Counted from the first letter of the stretch, positions 1-7,015 are shown. The stretch is 49,347 nt of DNA from Paludibacteraceae bacterium (GCA_017503075.1 JAFVTU010000010.1:1-49347); one strand, 5' to 3'. Notes: generated by a model from the sequence alone, not told the origin. A program made the numbers and translations.

Positions 1-59
1 ATTCCGTAGAGGAACATTCTGAGCGCTCCTAGGAGCGTAAAGATTTGTAAAATTCCCAT
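1..59 (-). CDS. Na/Pi-cotransporter-like protein, N-terminal fragment
   Basis: An ATG on the minus strand at 57-59 opens a reading frame that runs off the left edge of the window. The 19 visible residues read MGILQIFTLLGALRMFLYG. This resembles the first transmembrane segment of the NptA-type sodium-dependent phosphate cotransporter family, where a 'LLGALxMFLYGM' stretch is typical. A Bacteroidota -7 box on the same strand at 103-110 would give a transcript starting about 35 nt before this ATG, which supports the start. Only the N-terminus can be seen, so the family call is tentative. Confidence 0.5.
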   Translation of the reverse strand, partial: MGILQIFTLLGALRMFLYG

Positions 60-102
60 AAATTATATAGTATTGTTTAAAATTGTTCTTTCAAATCCTG
101 TG

Positions 103-110
103 CAAAAGTA
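103..110 (-). promoter_or_regulatory. Bacteroidota -7 promoter box
   Basis: The minus strand reads TACTTTTG here, matching the TAnnTTTG -7 consensus. It is followed by GCAC, as at several other promoters in the window. It points at the partial transporter gene on the left. Confidence 0.6.
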
Positions 111-380
111 CTGCCATATCATTATATAGGTATTAAGAAAATATTAAGAAATTATTAAATCGTTTCTTTTGCCTATGGAGATTGGCTAAAAACTTCATAC
201 CTCTAAACACTAAACAGTAGCCTATTGGGCGTCCACTAAACAATACAAATATTAAGATTCCGCCCCTTTGTACCTTATATATATGTGCCGTGCTAAAGAC
301 CAAGGACGAACCAAGGATGAACCTAAGAACGCCGAAACTCAAAAAAGGCTGTTTGTTAAGATTGCTTCCAAATAAGGTTG

Positions 381-470
381 TCTCGATTCCTAAAGAAGTT
401 ATCTCCTTTCCTAAAAAAGTTACCTCCCTTCCTAAAAAGGTTGACTACTTTTCGGAAAAGCTTACCTAAT
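381..470. repeat. Degenerate ~21-bp tandem repeat
   Basis: About four imperfect copies of a unit resembling TTTCCTAAAAAAGTTACCTCC follow each other. The copies vary at the central A/G positions and at the 3' end. They do not lie in a supported reading frame. An origin by slippage is possible, and a binding-site array cannot be excluded. Confidence 0.45.
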
Positions 471-588
471 GATTATGATCTCGCGCTCATTCGTGCACAG
501 GCTTAATTCCCGCCATTGGTTTAGTGCTCGGTGCTAGTTCGCCGAGTAAATCCCTGCCTCTACACCCTACACTTTACACCCTAAACCA

Positions 589-619
589 GAAAAATCGCCC
601 TAAAAAGCGATTTTTCTTG
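589..619 (+). terminator. Intrinsic hairpin abutting a promoter
   Basis: AGAAAAATCGC pairs perfectly with GCGATTTTTCT around an 8-nt loop, 11 bp in all. The T tract runs directly into TTGCACATCTC, the -33 region of the next promoter. No plus-strand gene is seen upstream, so it may insulate the operon at 675. Confidence 0.55.
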
Positions 620-639
620 CACATCTCAAAAAAAAAGTG

Positions 640-647
640 TATCTTTG
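640..647 (+). promoter_or_regulatory. Bacteroidota -7 promoter box
   Basis: TATCTTTG followed by GCGCC, with TTG near 617-619 at the -33 position. Transcription would start near 653. That excludes the upstream TTG at 645 as a start codon and supports ATG 675. Confidence 0.65.
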
Positions 648-674
648 CGCCGCAATTATACAATAAACTACCTT

Positions 675-896
675 ATGTCACAAAAAACATTTTGGAAAAT
701 ACAATACATCAACCTTTGTATTGATGAGTTCGCTCGCAAATATCGCCTTGCGCCGAAGGTAGCATATAACTACTTGAACAAGTACAAAGGTCTTGAATTT
801 CTCAACGAGCATTATGAGTACGAACACACACAAGCTCTTTGGGAGACTCAGGAATCATTGCGAATAGTTTGTCAGCGTAATGGAGGAACAATCTAA
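675..896 (+). CDS. DUF3791-like small protein (possible antitoxin)
   Basis: A protein of 73 aa starting at ATG 675. An earlier TTG at 645 lies inside the promoter box and would not be transcribed. The sequence is short and helical, with an IQYINLCIDEFARKYRL start and a KYKGLEFLNEHYEYEHT centre. This resembles DUF3791 proteins, which are commonly found directly upstream of DUF3990 genes. Its stop codon overlaps the next ATG by one base, so the two are translationally coupled. From position and size I infer an antitoxin or partner role for the next protein; the sequence itself shows no DNA-binding motif. Confidence 0.6.
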   Translation: MSQKTFWKIQYINLCIDEFARKYRLAPKVAYNYLNKYKGLEFLNEHYEYEHTQALWETQESLRIVCQRNGGTI

Positions 897-1363
897 TGAT
901 TAAACTTTATCACGGAACAAATACAACATTCGATAAAGTCGAATTAGATAAGTGCCTGCCCTACAAAGATTTTGGCAGAGGATTTTATCTTACCACTATT
1001 CGGACGCAAGCATTGGCTCGCGCAAAAAACAAATGCAATTTTGAGGGCGGAGCTCCTACTATTCTCGCATATCAATTTGACGAAAAAGAGTTTGCTAATC
1101 TGAATGTTAAGTGTTTTGAAAAACCTACAGAAGAATGGGCTAACTTCATTTTCGCTAATCGCGATAAACGCAATAAGAAGATGCACAACTATGATGTCGT
1201 CATCGGGCCAGTAGCAGACGATGGAGTGATTGCGTCCATACGACTATACGAAACAAAGGTTATTGACCTTGCTGAATTTGTTAAAAGACTAGAGTACGCT
1301 CGCCCAAACGTACAATACGCATTTTGCACAGAACGAGCAATAGCATTGTTACAAAAGATATGA
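896..1363 (+). CDS. DUF3990 protein, ADP-ribosyltransferase-fold (possible toxin)
   Basis: A cytoplasmic protein of 155 aa. It opens with KLYHGTN (residues 3-9), then PYKDFGRGFYLTT (residues 22-34), then DVVIGPVADDGV (about 100-111) and CTERAI near the C-terminus. The H-x-T and G-R-G-F-Y-L-T strings match motifs I and II of the H-Y-E group of ADP-ribosyltransferases (PARP and diphtheria-toxin-like), and VIGPVADD is a DUF3990 signature. Glu in CTER is a candidate for the third catalytic residue. It is coupled to both flanking small genes by one-base and four-base overlaps. That layout, and the known association of DUF3990 with DUF3791, suggest a toxin-antitoxin or defence module. The target, if any, is unknown. 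Confidence 0.72.
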   Translation: MIKLYHGTNTTFDKVELDKCLPYKDFGRGFYLTTIRTQALARAKNKCNFEGGAPTILAYQFDEKEFANLNVKCFEKPTEEWANFIFANRDKRNKKMHNYDVVIGPVADDGVIASIRLYETKVIDLAEFVKRLEYARPNVQYAFCTERAIALLQKI

Positions 1364-1566
1364 AAAAAGCAGAATATGATTTTGTAGTACGCTCTATCGT
1401 GGAGGAATTGGTTAGTTTTCTAATGGAAGACTACAAGATGCCTATGCTCGAAGCGTTTGATAAGATATACAACTCCCACATTTTTGAGAAACTACAGGAT
1501 AAGAGTACAGGACTGTATCTTCGTAGCGCAGCGTATGTGTATGAATATTTGAAAAAGGAAGTGTAA
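1360..1566 (+). CDS. Small helical protein of the DUF3990 operon
   Basis: A protein of 68 aa whose ATG 1360 overlaps the TGA of the DUF3990 gene in an ATGA arrangement. A longer frame from 1324 overlaps the DUF3990 coding region and is less likely. The C-terminal half contains KIYNSHIFEKLQDKSTGLYL followed by YVYEYLKKE. I recall a similar 'TGLY-x-S-x-x-Y' ending in small proteins accompanying DUF3990 genes, but I cannot name the family firmly. It is probably the second partner or antitoxin of the operon. Transcription would end at the hairpin at 1709. Confidence 0.6.
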   Translation: MKKAEYDFVVRSIVEELVSFLMEDYKMPMLEAFDKIYNSHIFEKLQDKSTGLYLRSAAYVYEYLKKEV

Positions 1567-1570
1567 AACA

Positions 1571-1597
1571 TGAGTTGGCTACAAATTGTAGTCAACT
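1571..1597. other. Inverted repeat
   Basis: AGTTGGCTACAA and TTGTAGTCAACT pair with a single G-T wobble just after the operon. It lacks a T tract, so it is more likely a 3'-end stabilising hairpin or an operator than a terminator. Confidence 0.4.
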
Positions 1598-1708
1598 GAA
1601 AGCAAACCCAATAGCTAACCCCCTAAAATTACTCATCACTCGTAACTTATAGTTAATCCGCAACAATACCGTTGCCCGACATATTTAATATAGCGTTATA
1701 AGCCCCCT

Positions 1709-1747
1709 GCCATTTATGCAAAATCCGCATAAATGGCATTTTTATTT
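1709..1747 (+). terminator. Rho-independent terminator of the DUF3990 operon
   Basis: GCCATTTATGC pairs perfectly with GCATAAATGGC, followed by ATTTTTATTT. The T tract merges into the TTTGCACATCTC -33 region of the next promoter. Confidence 0.8.
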
Positions 1748-1768
1748 GCACATCTCAAAATATTTCAC

Positions 1769-1776
1769 TACCTTTG
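1769..1776 (+). promoter_or_regulatory. Bacteroidota promoter of the 6S-like RNA
   Basis: TACCTTTG, with TTTG at 1745-1748 as the -33 element about 20 bp upstream. The 15 bases TTGCACATCTCAAAA around -33 are identical to those of the promoter at 640. Confidence 0.7.
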
Positions 1777-1782
1777 CAGCGC

Positions 1783-2012
1783 AAACGAAGGTTTGCAGAC
1801 ATATTAACATAGCATTACTATTATTTCGCGTTCAAGAAAAAAGCCTGAGAAACTGATTTCTTATAAGTCGGAATAAAAGCGTTGTTGGGATTCCTGACAA
1901 CTGTATTCAACCACGTAATACCTATACAGATAAGTATGAGTTTACTTGTGGTTGGATAGGGTTTCTTCTCAGGCTTCCCTTGAACGCGAAGGTAGACTCA
2001 TACCTTTTTATT
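1783..2012 (+). ncRNA. ssrS: 6S-like structured RNA (Bacteroidales-1 type)
   Basis: A free-standing transcript of about 225 nt lies between its own promoter and its own terminator. A long closing stem forms from TTCGCGTTCAAG (1825-1836) with CTTGAACGCGAA (1979-1990) and from AAGCCTGAGAA (1841-1851) with TTCTCAGGCTT (1966-1976). A large asymmetric bubble follows, containing a small GTTGT/ACAAC hairpin. An 11-bp distal stem then forms from 1904-1914 with 1948-1958. Closing stem, central bubble and apical stem are the 6S RNA layout. The Bacteroidales-1 motif is known to be promoter- and terminator-bounded like this, and I recall it being equated with 6S. The assignment rests on structure, not on a search. 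Confidence 0.55.
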
Positions 2013-2013
2013 T
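1990..2013 (+). terminator. Terminator of the 6S-like RNA
   Basis: AGGTA and TACCT form a 5-bp stem around GACTCA, followed by TTTTATTTC. It is short, but it sits directly at the base of the long closing stem. Confidence 0.55.
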
Positions 2014-2053
2014 CACTTAACGGATTGATAGTAAGCATTATTACTATTAATCC

Positions 2054-3877
2054 ATGTTACAACAGATTAAATCGTATCTATCCAAAGGTAACCGCGCTCA
2101 ATGGTGCGTATTTATTGCATTTGCATTAGTTATATTTATCAAATGCATTCTATTTCATTGGTTTTGTTTCCATTCCGTATTAATTTCTTCTCTATGGAGA
2201 AATCCATTCGAATTCTTTAGATTTTGGGGAGGGAAAATTGTTCCTGCATTATTCTTAGGCTCGTTTGTTTTTTCAACAAGACAATATTGGTGGACAGTTA
2301 TTGTAAATCTCATCTGTGATATATGGCTTATTGCTAATCTTTTTTATTATAAAGCAAATACATTGTTCTTATCTCTTGAAACAATGAAGATGGCAGACAA
2401 TCTAAATGGCTTTTGGGATTCATTATATACATATATGGGATGGGATATAATAGTGTTTATTCTTATTACAATCCTCTATGCAGTTTTATATTTTACATTC
2501 ATAAAAGTAAAGAATGAGGTTAGCATTATAAAATGTATAAGCTTAGTTGTACTATCACTGATTTTCAGCGTGTTTAATAATTATTGCTATGCCAAAGTTA
2601 TGCATGGTTGGAATAATAAGAATGAAGCGGTTGCGCAAGTCCATTCACAAATGCTTTCTTCGGAGAGATTTCATTACTATTTTCCATTTGGACATGCATA
2701 TTATTATTCAAAAATAGAAAAATGTACAGATTATGACGCGTGGACACGATTTTACATTAAAGATTATTCTATTTTAAGTTATTTGCCTGCAACATGTATT
2801 TTTAATGCAATAAGGCCTGCAGGTGAGGTCATAACTTTGTCTGCGGATGAAATTGCCGAATTTACCCCATTCTTTAATCCGTTTGCTACAAAAACTGTTC
2901 CCAAAACAAATTTGATATTTATCTTGTTCGAAAGTTTAGAAGCATGGCCTATTGGAAGTGTATGTGGGTATAATTTTATGCCAAATATTGAAAACTTGGT
3001 ACATAATAAACATGTGTTGTATTGTGATAAATTAAAATCTCAAACGAGACATGGTAATTCTGCTGATGGACAAATGATTGCAGCAACAGGAGTATTACCA
3101 ATCGCAAATGGTGCTACTTGTAGATTGTATGCGGATAACCGTTTTCCTAGTTTTGCAGATTGTTATTCAGAAGCCGCTATTGTTAATCCTACTCCAGGAA
3201 CATGGGGACAGGAAAAGATGACTTTTGGGTACCAATTTAAGACCTTAATAGAACCTCAGTTAAATCAAAATTGGGATGACGAAGGTGTAATAAAGGAAAT
3301 GTTACAGTATATAGATACAGTAGGAGAGCACTGCGCCGTATTAGGGATAACTGTTACATCACATGTCCCATTCAGTTATGGGGCAGAACATATAAAATTT
3401 TCAGTAGAAGGTATGCCACAGATAATGTCTGCATATTTAAATTGTTTGAGTTATACAGATTCGTGTGTGGGCGTGTTAATAGATAGTATTTTAGGTAATG
3501 ACACACTTAAAAATAATACAACTATTGTAATATCTGGTGACCATACTATTTTCCGCTCACAAAATCTAGAGATAGACAACTTTGCAGCAAGCAATGGCAT
3601 TGATATGAGAACAACAAAAACATTTACCCCTCTTATAATTTATTCACCACATATATCAGAAAATGTCCAACTAACAGATACTTTTTATCAAATGGATATT
3701 TATCCTACAATTATGCATCTTATTGCTTGTGAAGACTATTATTGGAAGGGTTTTGGCGTAAATCTATTAGATTCTGTAGCACGAAATAACAGACCTATTA
3801 GCGAACAAGAAGCGTTTGTTTTGTCAGATAAACTCATTCGTGCAAACTGGTTTGAATCATACACGAAAGAACAATAG
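2054..3877 (+). CDS. LTA-synthase/sulfatase-family membrane enzyme
   Basis: A membrane protein of 607 aa. Several hydrophobic segments fill the first 180 or so residues, and a large extracytoplasmic domain of the alkaline phosphatase/sulfatase superfamily follows. Visible features are NLIFILFESLEAWPIG (metal-binding Glu context), PNIENLVHN, SQTRHGNSADGQ (nucleophile region), VTSHVPF and ISGDHTIFR (the GDH metal ligands), and an ending 'QMDIYPTIMHLI' as in LTA synthases. It probably transfers phospho-groups onto lipids or glycans at the cell surface; the substrate cannot be read. It stands alone. No clear promoter lies between it and the 6S-like RNA terminator. Its AT-rich, rare-codon style differs from the neighbours and may point to horizontal acquisition. 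Confidence 0.72.
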   Translation: MLQQIKSYLSKGNRAQWCVFIAFALVIFIKCILFHWFCFHSVLISSLWRNPFEFFRFWGGKIVPALFLGSFVFSTRQYWWTVIVNLICDIWLIANLFYYKANTLFLSLETMKMADNLNGFWDSLYTYMGWDIIVFILITILYAVLYFTFIKVKNEVSIIKCISLVVLSLIFSVFNNYCYAKVMHGWNNKNEAVAQVHSQMLSSERFHYYFPFGHAYYYSKIEKCTDYDAWTRFYIKDYSILSYLPATCIFNAIRPAGEVITLSADEIAEFTPFFNPFATKTVPKTNLIFILFESLEAWPIGSVCGYNFMPNIENLVHNKHVLYCDKLKSQTRHGNSADGQMIAATGVLPIANGATCRLYADNRFPSFADCYSEAAIVNPTPGTWGQEKMTFGYQFKTLIEPQLNQNWDDEGVIKEMLQYIDTVGEHCAVLGITVTSHVPFSYGAEHIKFSVEGMPQIMSAYLNCLSYTDSCVGVLIDSILGNDTLKNNTTIVISGDHTIFRSQNLEIDNFAASNGIDMRTTKTFTPLIIYSPHISENVQLTDTFYQMDIYPTIMHLIACEDYYWKGFGVNLLDSVARNNRPISEQEAFVLSDKLIRANWFESYTKEQ

Positions 3878-4241
3878 CAATTGCATAAATCCTACGGACG
3901 CGGAGGATGAGGGCTGAAGACAGGTAGGAAGAAGTCCGTAGAAAGAGGCTTCTTATTCTTCAAGTCATTGATAATGAAAGATAGTGACTATTCAAAAATA
4001 TGTGCGCAAACTGCGAAAAGTGCGAATTTGATAGTATTTATTTAGGATTACTTTTGCGCACTTTTCGCAGAAATCGCAGTTTTCGCACATAGATATGGAC
4101 GAATAGAAAGTAGTGGGCTATCCGTACTAGTGATCCTTACCAACAGAAGGTATATAGATGTGCTCTGAATCACATAGTAATCACATAGTTACCACATAGT
4201 AATATCATAGTAGAGATAGGCAATTAGTAGGCAAAGCACAC
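3878..4241. other. Intergenic region with two inverted repeats and a direct repeat
   Basis: No gene is seen. The stretch holds CTACGGAC...GTCCGTAG arms at about 3891-3941, a long imperfect inverted repeat at 4000-4092, and three CACATAGT copies at 4170-4204. One or both inverted repeats could end transcription from the convergent genes on either side. Confidence 0.5.
4000..4092. repeat. Long imperfect inverted repeat
   Basis: The left arm contains ATGTGCGCAAACTGCGAAAA and GTGCG. The right arm, read backwards, contains ATGTGCGAAAACTGCGA and then GCGAAAAGTGCG. The two arms pair over most of about 27-34 nt, with an internal duplication of the TGCGA block in the right arm. The spacer is about 30 nt. 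It lies between convergent genes. Confidence 0.55.
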
Positions 4242-5204
4242 TTACCCTGCAATCAGATACCAAGTATAGAGCACAAAGCAGAGAACCATTACGGCGCCAC
4301 CTACTCTGCCGATCTTGCCCTTGAAGCCAAAGAGCAACGGGAAAGCTGCCGCAGCAATCATGACGGCATAGTCCACAATCGTGATATCCGCAGATACCAA
4401 AGGCATGACTTGTGAGCTAAGACCCAAGATCAGCAAGATATTGAAAATATTAGAGCCCACAATATTGCCCAATGCCAGTTGGGTATTCTTCTTGCATGCT
4501 GCCACTACCGAAGCAGCCAACTCTGGCAACGAAGTACCGCAAGCAACCAATGTGAGCGAGATTATAGCATCATCAACGCCCCAAGATTTAGCAATAGCCA
4601 CTGCATCATCTACAAACATATCGCAGCTCACAATTAATATGCCCAACCCCACAACAACTTTCATAACCGCTTTCCAAACAGGCATCAAACATTGCATCTC
4701 CTTGTCATTTGCCCCTTCCGTTAGAGGGGGAATGGGGGTAGACTCTCTTTTGTCGCGAGCTATAGAATACCACATATACCCCGCAAAAATTAACAATAAT
4801 ACGATACCATCTATACGGCTTATCGTGGCAGGTGTGCCATTGAAGAAATTAAGCGCCAATAAGGTCAGCAAGACCGAAACACCAATACACAATGGTATCT
4901 CAAAGGTCATATTTTTCTTGTCTATTGCGATTGGGAAGAGCAATGCCGTCAAACCCAAGATACCTAACACATTGAATATATTAGAGCCCACCACATTGCC
5001 AATCGCCACATCGGCATTGCCTTTCAGCGCGCCAAAGAAACTGACCACCAACTCAGGAACACTTGTACCAATGCCCACGATAACAGCACCAATCACAAAA
5101 TCCGATACATGAAAGCGTTTAGCGATAGCTACGCTACCATTTAGCAGCAAATCAGCACCAAACACGATGCCGACCAATGTCACAATTAAAATAATATATT
5201 CCAT
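4242..5204 (-). CDS. Calcium/sodium antiporter (CaCA family, YrbG-like)
   Basis: An integral membrane exchanger of 320 aa that moves Ca2+ against Na+ or H+. It has the two inverted alpha-repeats of the CaCA superfamily: GTSVPEL (46-52) with GNVVGSNIFN (69-78), and GTSLPEL with GNIVGSNIFN in the second half. About ten hydrophobic segments are visible. The cytoplasmic loop between the halves contains TPIPPLTEGANDKEM (about 155-169), encoded by a C-rich/G-rich palindromic string that looks like a later insertion. The minus-strand promoter at 5284 lies about 80 nt before the ATG. The gene appears monocistronic. Confidence 0.9.
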   Translation of the reverse strand: MEYIILIVTLVGIVFGADLLLNGSVAIAKRFHVSDFVIGAVIVGIGTSVPELVVSFFGALKGNADVAIGNVVGSNIFNVLGILGLTALLFPIAIDKKNMTFEIPLCIGVSVLLTLLALNFFNGTPATISRIDGIVLLLIFAGYMWYSIARDKRESTPIPPLTEGANDKEMQCLMPVWKAVMKVVVGLGILIVSCDMFVDDAVAIAKSWGVDDAIISLTLVACGTSLPELAASVVAACKKNTQLALGNIVGSNIFNILLILGLSSQVMPLVSADITIVDYAVMIAAAAFPLLFGFKGKIGRVGGAVMVLCFVLYTWYLIAG

Positions 5205-5283
5205 AGATGTATTGTTTAGAATGGTTTAATATTGTGTAGAATTGTTTAGAGTTGTTTAGTATTGTTTGCATTCAAAATCCGTG

Positions 5284-5291
5284 CAAAAGTA
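5284..5291 (-). promoter_or_regulatory. Bacteroidota -7 promoter box of the antiporter
   Basis: The minus strand reads TACTTTTG followed by GCACGG. The intervening leader contains four ATTGTTTAGA-like words (5210-5265). Confidence 0.65.
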
Positions 5292-5377
5292 GCGCAATAT
5301 TATTACACAAGTATGAAGATTTTGTTAAGAAATTATTAAATTCTGGAAATATAATTGGACATGTGCATATTTTTTTG

Positions 5378-5385
5378 TACCTTTG
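5378..5385 (+). promoter_or_regulatory. Bacteroidota -7 promoter box
   Basis: TACCTTTG followed by GCAGC. Transcription from here would begin near 5392, so the exported protein must start at GTG 5406 or later. Confidence 0.7.
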
Positions 5386-5405
5386 CAGCATTAAATAGAT
5401 TTGTA

Positions 5406-5834
5406 GTGAAAGACTTGCGCTATATATTACTTGTATTGATAATCGGACTATGTGCATCTGTGCATATGTCCGACCTTTCTGCTCAAGATACAGCATCTTG
5501 CCCATCAGCGAGTGCAAGCGCATCATCTTCCGTATTAAATGATATATCAGAGGACTACGCCAAACGTCTTCAACAACAATACGATTGGACCGATGCCCTC
5601 ACATCATATCAAATCGGTACACGAAGCGAAGACAATCGCTTGCGCACTCGCCGTCAGGAGCGTATTTCCACATCGTGGCAACTGCGTACCAACATGCAGC
5701 AATTGTGTGCAGCATTACGCTACCAAGCCAATAGTATCTCTCACAATATCAAGCGTATAGTGGCACTATCATGCACAACGCCAATTAGTTTACCCACAGA
5801 ACACATCTCTTTCCCTTTCCATAGTTTTTGGTAG
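5406..5834 (+). CDS. Hypothetical exported protein
   Basis: A protein of 142 aa if GTG 5406 is the start; upstream codons precede the likely transcription start. The N-terminus is KDLRYILLVLIIGLCASVHM, a Sec signal peptide, followed by a Ser/Ala-rich segment (PSASASASSS) and a basic, Gln-rich region with RTRRQERIS. I do not recognise the family. The C-terminal half is basic and ends in Phe-Trp. A filler word lies just after the stop, then a 42-aa membrane protein, so the two may share a transcript. Confidence 0.5.
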   Translation: MKDLRYILLVLIIGLCASVHMSDLSAQDTASCPSASASASSSVLNDISEDYAKRLQQQYDWTDALTSYQIGTRSEDNRLRTRRQERISTSWQLRTNMQQLCAALRYQANSISHNIKRIVALSCTTPISLPTEHISFPFHSFW

Positions 5835-5848
5835 TTATCTAACCTATA

Positions 5849-5895
5849 TCCAATAGGCGCAGCCGTCCAATATCCAATAGGCGGAACGCTGTCCG
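5849..5895. repeat. CCAATAGG filler with two mini-hairpins
   Basis: Two CCAATAGG words each run into a 3-bp hairpin with a 3-nt loop (GGC-GCA-GCC at 5856-5864; GCG-GAA-CGC at 5881-5889) and then GTCC. It belongs to the dispersed family described under findings. Confidence 0.6.
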
Positions 5896-5933
5896 ATAAC
5901 TACAAGTTTAACTATCAAAACATAAAAACAACT

Positions 5934-6062
5934 ATGGATGATTTGACAATGATCCTCCTTGCTTTGGGTATGGTAGCAGTCTTCATGGGTCCTTTCTTTG
6001 TGATTAGTGCAATCAAAGACCGCAAAGAAGCTAAACAAAAGCAAGAAGAGGAAGAAAAATAA
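5934..6062 (+). CDS. Small single-pass membrane protein (42 aa)
   Basis: An ATG at 5934 opens a 42-aa frame. Residues 4-27 are hydrophobic (LTMILLALGMVAVFMGPFFV) and the tail is highly charged (KDRKEAKQKQEEEEK). It is followed within 15 nt by a perfect terminator, which fits a real end of a transcript. The composition resembles small inner-membrane proteins that modulate larger complexes. No family is recognised. Confidence 0.55.
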   Translation: MDDLTMILLALGMVAVFMGPFFVISAIKDRKEAKQKQEEEEK

Positions 6063-6074
6063 CAACAATTTCCC

Positions 6075-6113
6075 ACAAAAGGTGTGTCACGATACTGACA
6101 CACCTTTTGTTTG
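6075..6113 (+). terminator. Rho-independent terminator
   Basis: ACAAAAGGTGTGTCA pairs perfectly over 15 bp with TGACACACCTTTTGT around CGATAC, followed by TTGC. Confidence 0.85.
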
Positions 6114-6183
6114 CAATATCGGCAAAAAATATTAATAAATCATTAAATTACAGCATCTGGTTGGTTGATTGAAATATTTTTAC

Positions 6184-6191
6184 TAACTTTG
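6184..6191 (+). promoter_or_regulatory. Bacteroidota -7 promoter box of the two-component pair
   Basis: TAACTTTG followed by GCAGCC, about 23 nt before the response regulator ATG. Confidence 0.65.
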
Positions 6192-6213
6192 CAGCCGAAA
6201 CTATATCATCAAT

Positions 6214-6972
6214 ATGGCAAAACAACGCATACTCATAGTAGATGATGAAGAGGATATCTGCATGATTCTCTCCTATTCGTTGCAAAAAGCAGGCTACGAA
6301 ACACTTGTTGCGCACTCCGCAGAAGAAGCATTGGAACTGCTCCAATCGCCTATTGCCAATAGCCCATCACCCATATCCCTCATCCTTCTCGACATTATGA
6401 TGGATGGCATGTCGGGTCTAGAAATGGCAGAAAAGCTGCACCTTTCACCTAATAGCCTCATCGCCTCATCGCCTAACAGCCCCCAAGGGGCGTCTATTCC
6501 TATCATATTCTTAACAGCACTGAGCGACGAAGACACTGTGCTTCAGGGATTTAAGTTAGGCGCAGATGACTATATCAGCAAACCCTTCCGTATTGCCGAA
6601 GTACTGGCACGAGTAGCAGCGGTGTTGCGCAGAACTGCGGAACAAGGAACAAGGAGCCAAGAACAAAGACCTATTAGCAACGACTGCATCGTTTTCGAGG
6701 GGATTGTGGTGAATAAAGCAGATATGTCGCTCATGGTGGATGGCGAAAATGTGAAAACAACACGCAAAGAGATTGAACTACTCTGCTACCTGCTCACCCA
6801 TCGCGGACAAATCCTATCACGCGATCACTTGCTGAATAATGTGTGGGACAGCAACGGCTATGTACTCGAACGTACCGTAGATGTGCATATCACCCACCTC
6901 CGCCGCAAACTCGGACAGTACGGCAAACGCATTATCACCAAATCTGGCTACGGATACCTCTTCGAAAATTAA
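6214..6972 (+). CDS. OmpR/PhoB-family response regulator with repeat insertions
   Basis: A response regulator of 252 aa. The receiver domain has the acidic pair D10-D11, phospho-acceptor D60 (LLDIMMDG), T in FLTALSD and K in YISKPF. The winged-helix domain at the C-terminus ends in RRKLGQYGKRIITKSGYGYLF. It is about 20-25 residues longer than usual. The excess lies in three places where the DNA is intergenic filler: SPIANSPSP just before the D60 strand, SPNSLIASSPNSPQG in the next loop, and EQGTRSQEQRP in the linker. All three keep the frame. It pairs with the histidine kinase 43 nt downstream and resembles RprY-type regulators. Confidence 0.9.
   Translation: MAKQRILIVDDEEDICMILSYSLQKAGYETLVAHSAEEALELLQSPIANSPSPISLILLDIMMDGMSGLEMAEKLHLSPNSLIASSPNSPQGASIPIIFLTALSDEDTVLQGFKLGADDYISKPFRIAEVLARVAAVLRRTAEQGTRSQEQRPISNDCIVFEGIVVNKADMSLMVDGENVKTTRKEIELLCYLLTHRGQILSRDHLLNNVWDSNGYVLERTVDVHITHLRRKLGQYGKRIITKSGYGYLFEN
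6342..6494. repeat. Intergenic filler words inside a coding region
   Basis: CCAATCGCCTATTGCCAATAG (a CCAATAGCC word) lies at 6342-6362. CCTAATAGCC, CATCGCCTCATCGCC and the hairpin GCCCC-CAA-GGGGC followed by GTC lie at 6448-6494. The same words occur between genes elsewhere in the window, yet here they are in frame within the receiver domain. Confidence 0.65.
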
Positions 6973-7015
6973 TCCTCGCCTTTACACTTTACACCATACA
7001 CTATACACCATATAC

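Larger units (their letters stand above)
60..588. other. Intergenic region with filler words and degenerate repeats
   Basis: No gene is supported in this stretch. It holds the leftward promoter at 103-110, a CCTATTGGGCGTCCACTAAAC filler word near 210-240, a degenerate repeat of about 21 bp at 381-470, a CTCGG/CCGAG hairpin at 527-546, and a run of TACACC words at 560-586. The short open frames in it lack promoters, start contexts and recognisable protein features. Confidence 0.5.

Noticed and set aside
133-342. 69-aa minus-strand frame
   Set aside because: It runs across filler words and has no recognisable domain or start context.
4381-5112. 243-aa open frame on the plus strand
   Set aside because: It is antisense to the antiporter, whose family motifs are clear; no promoter or protein features support it.
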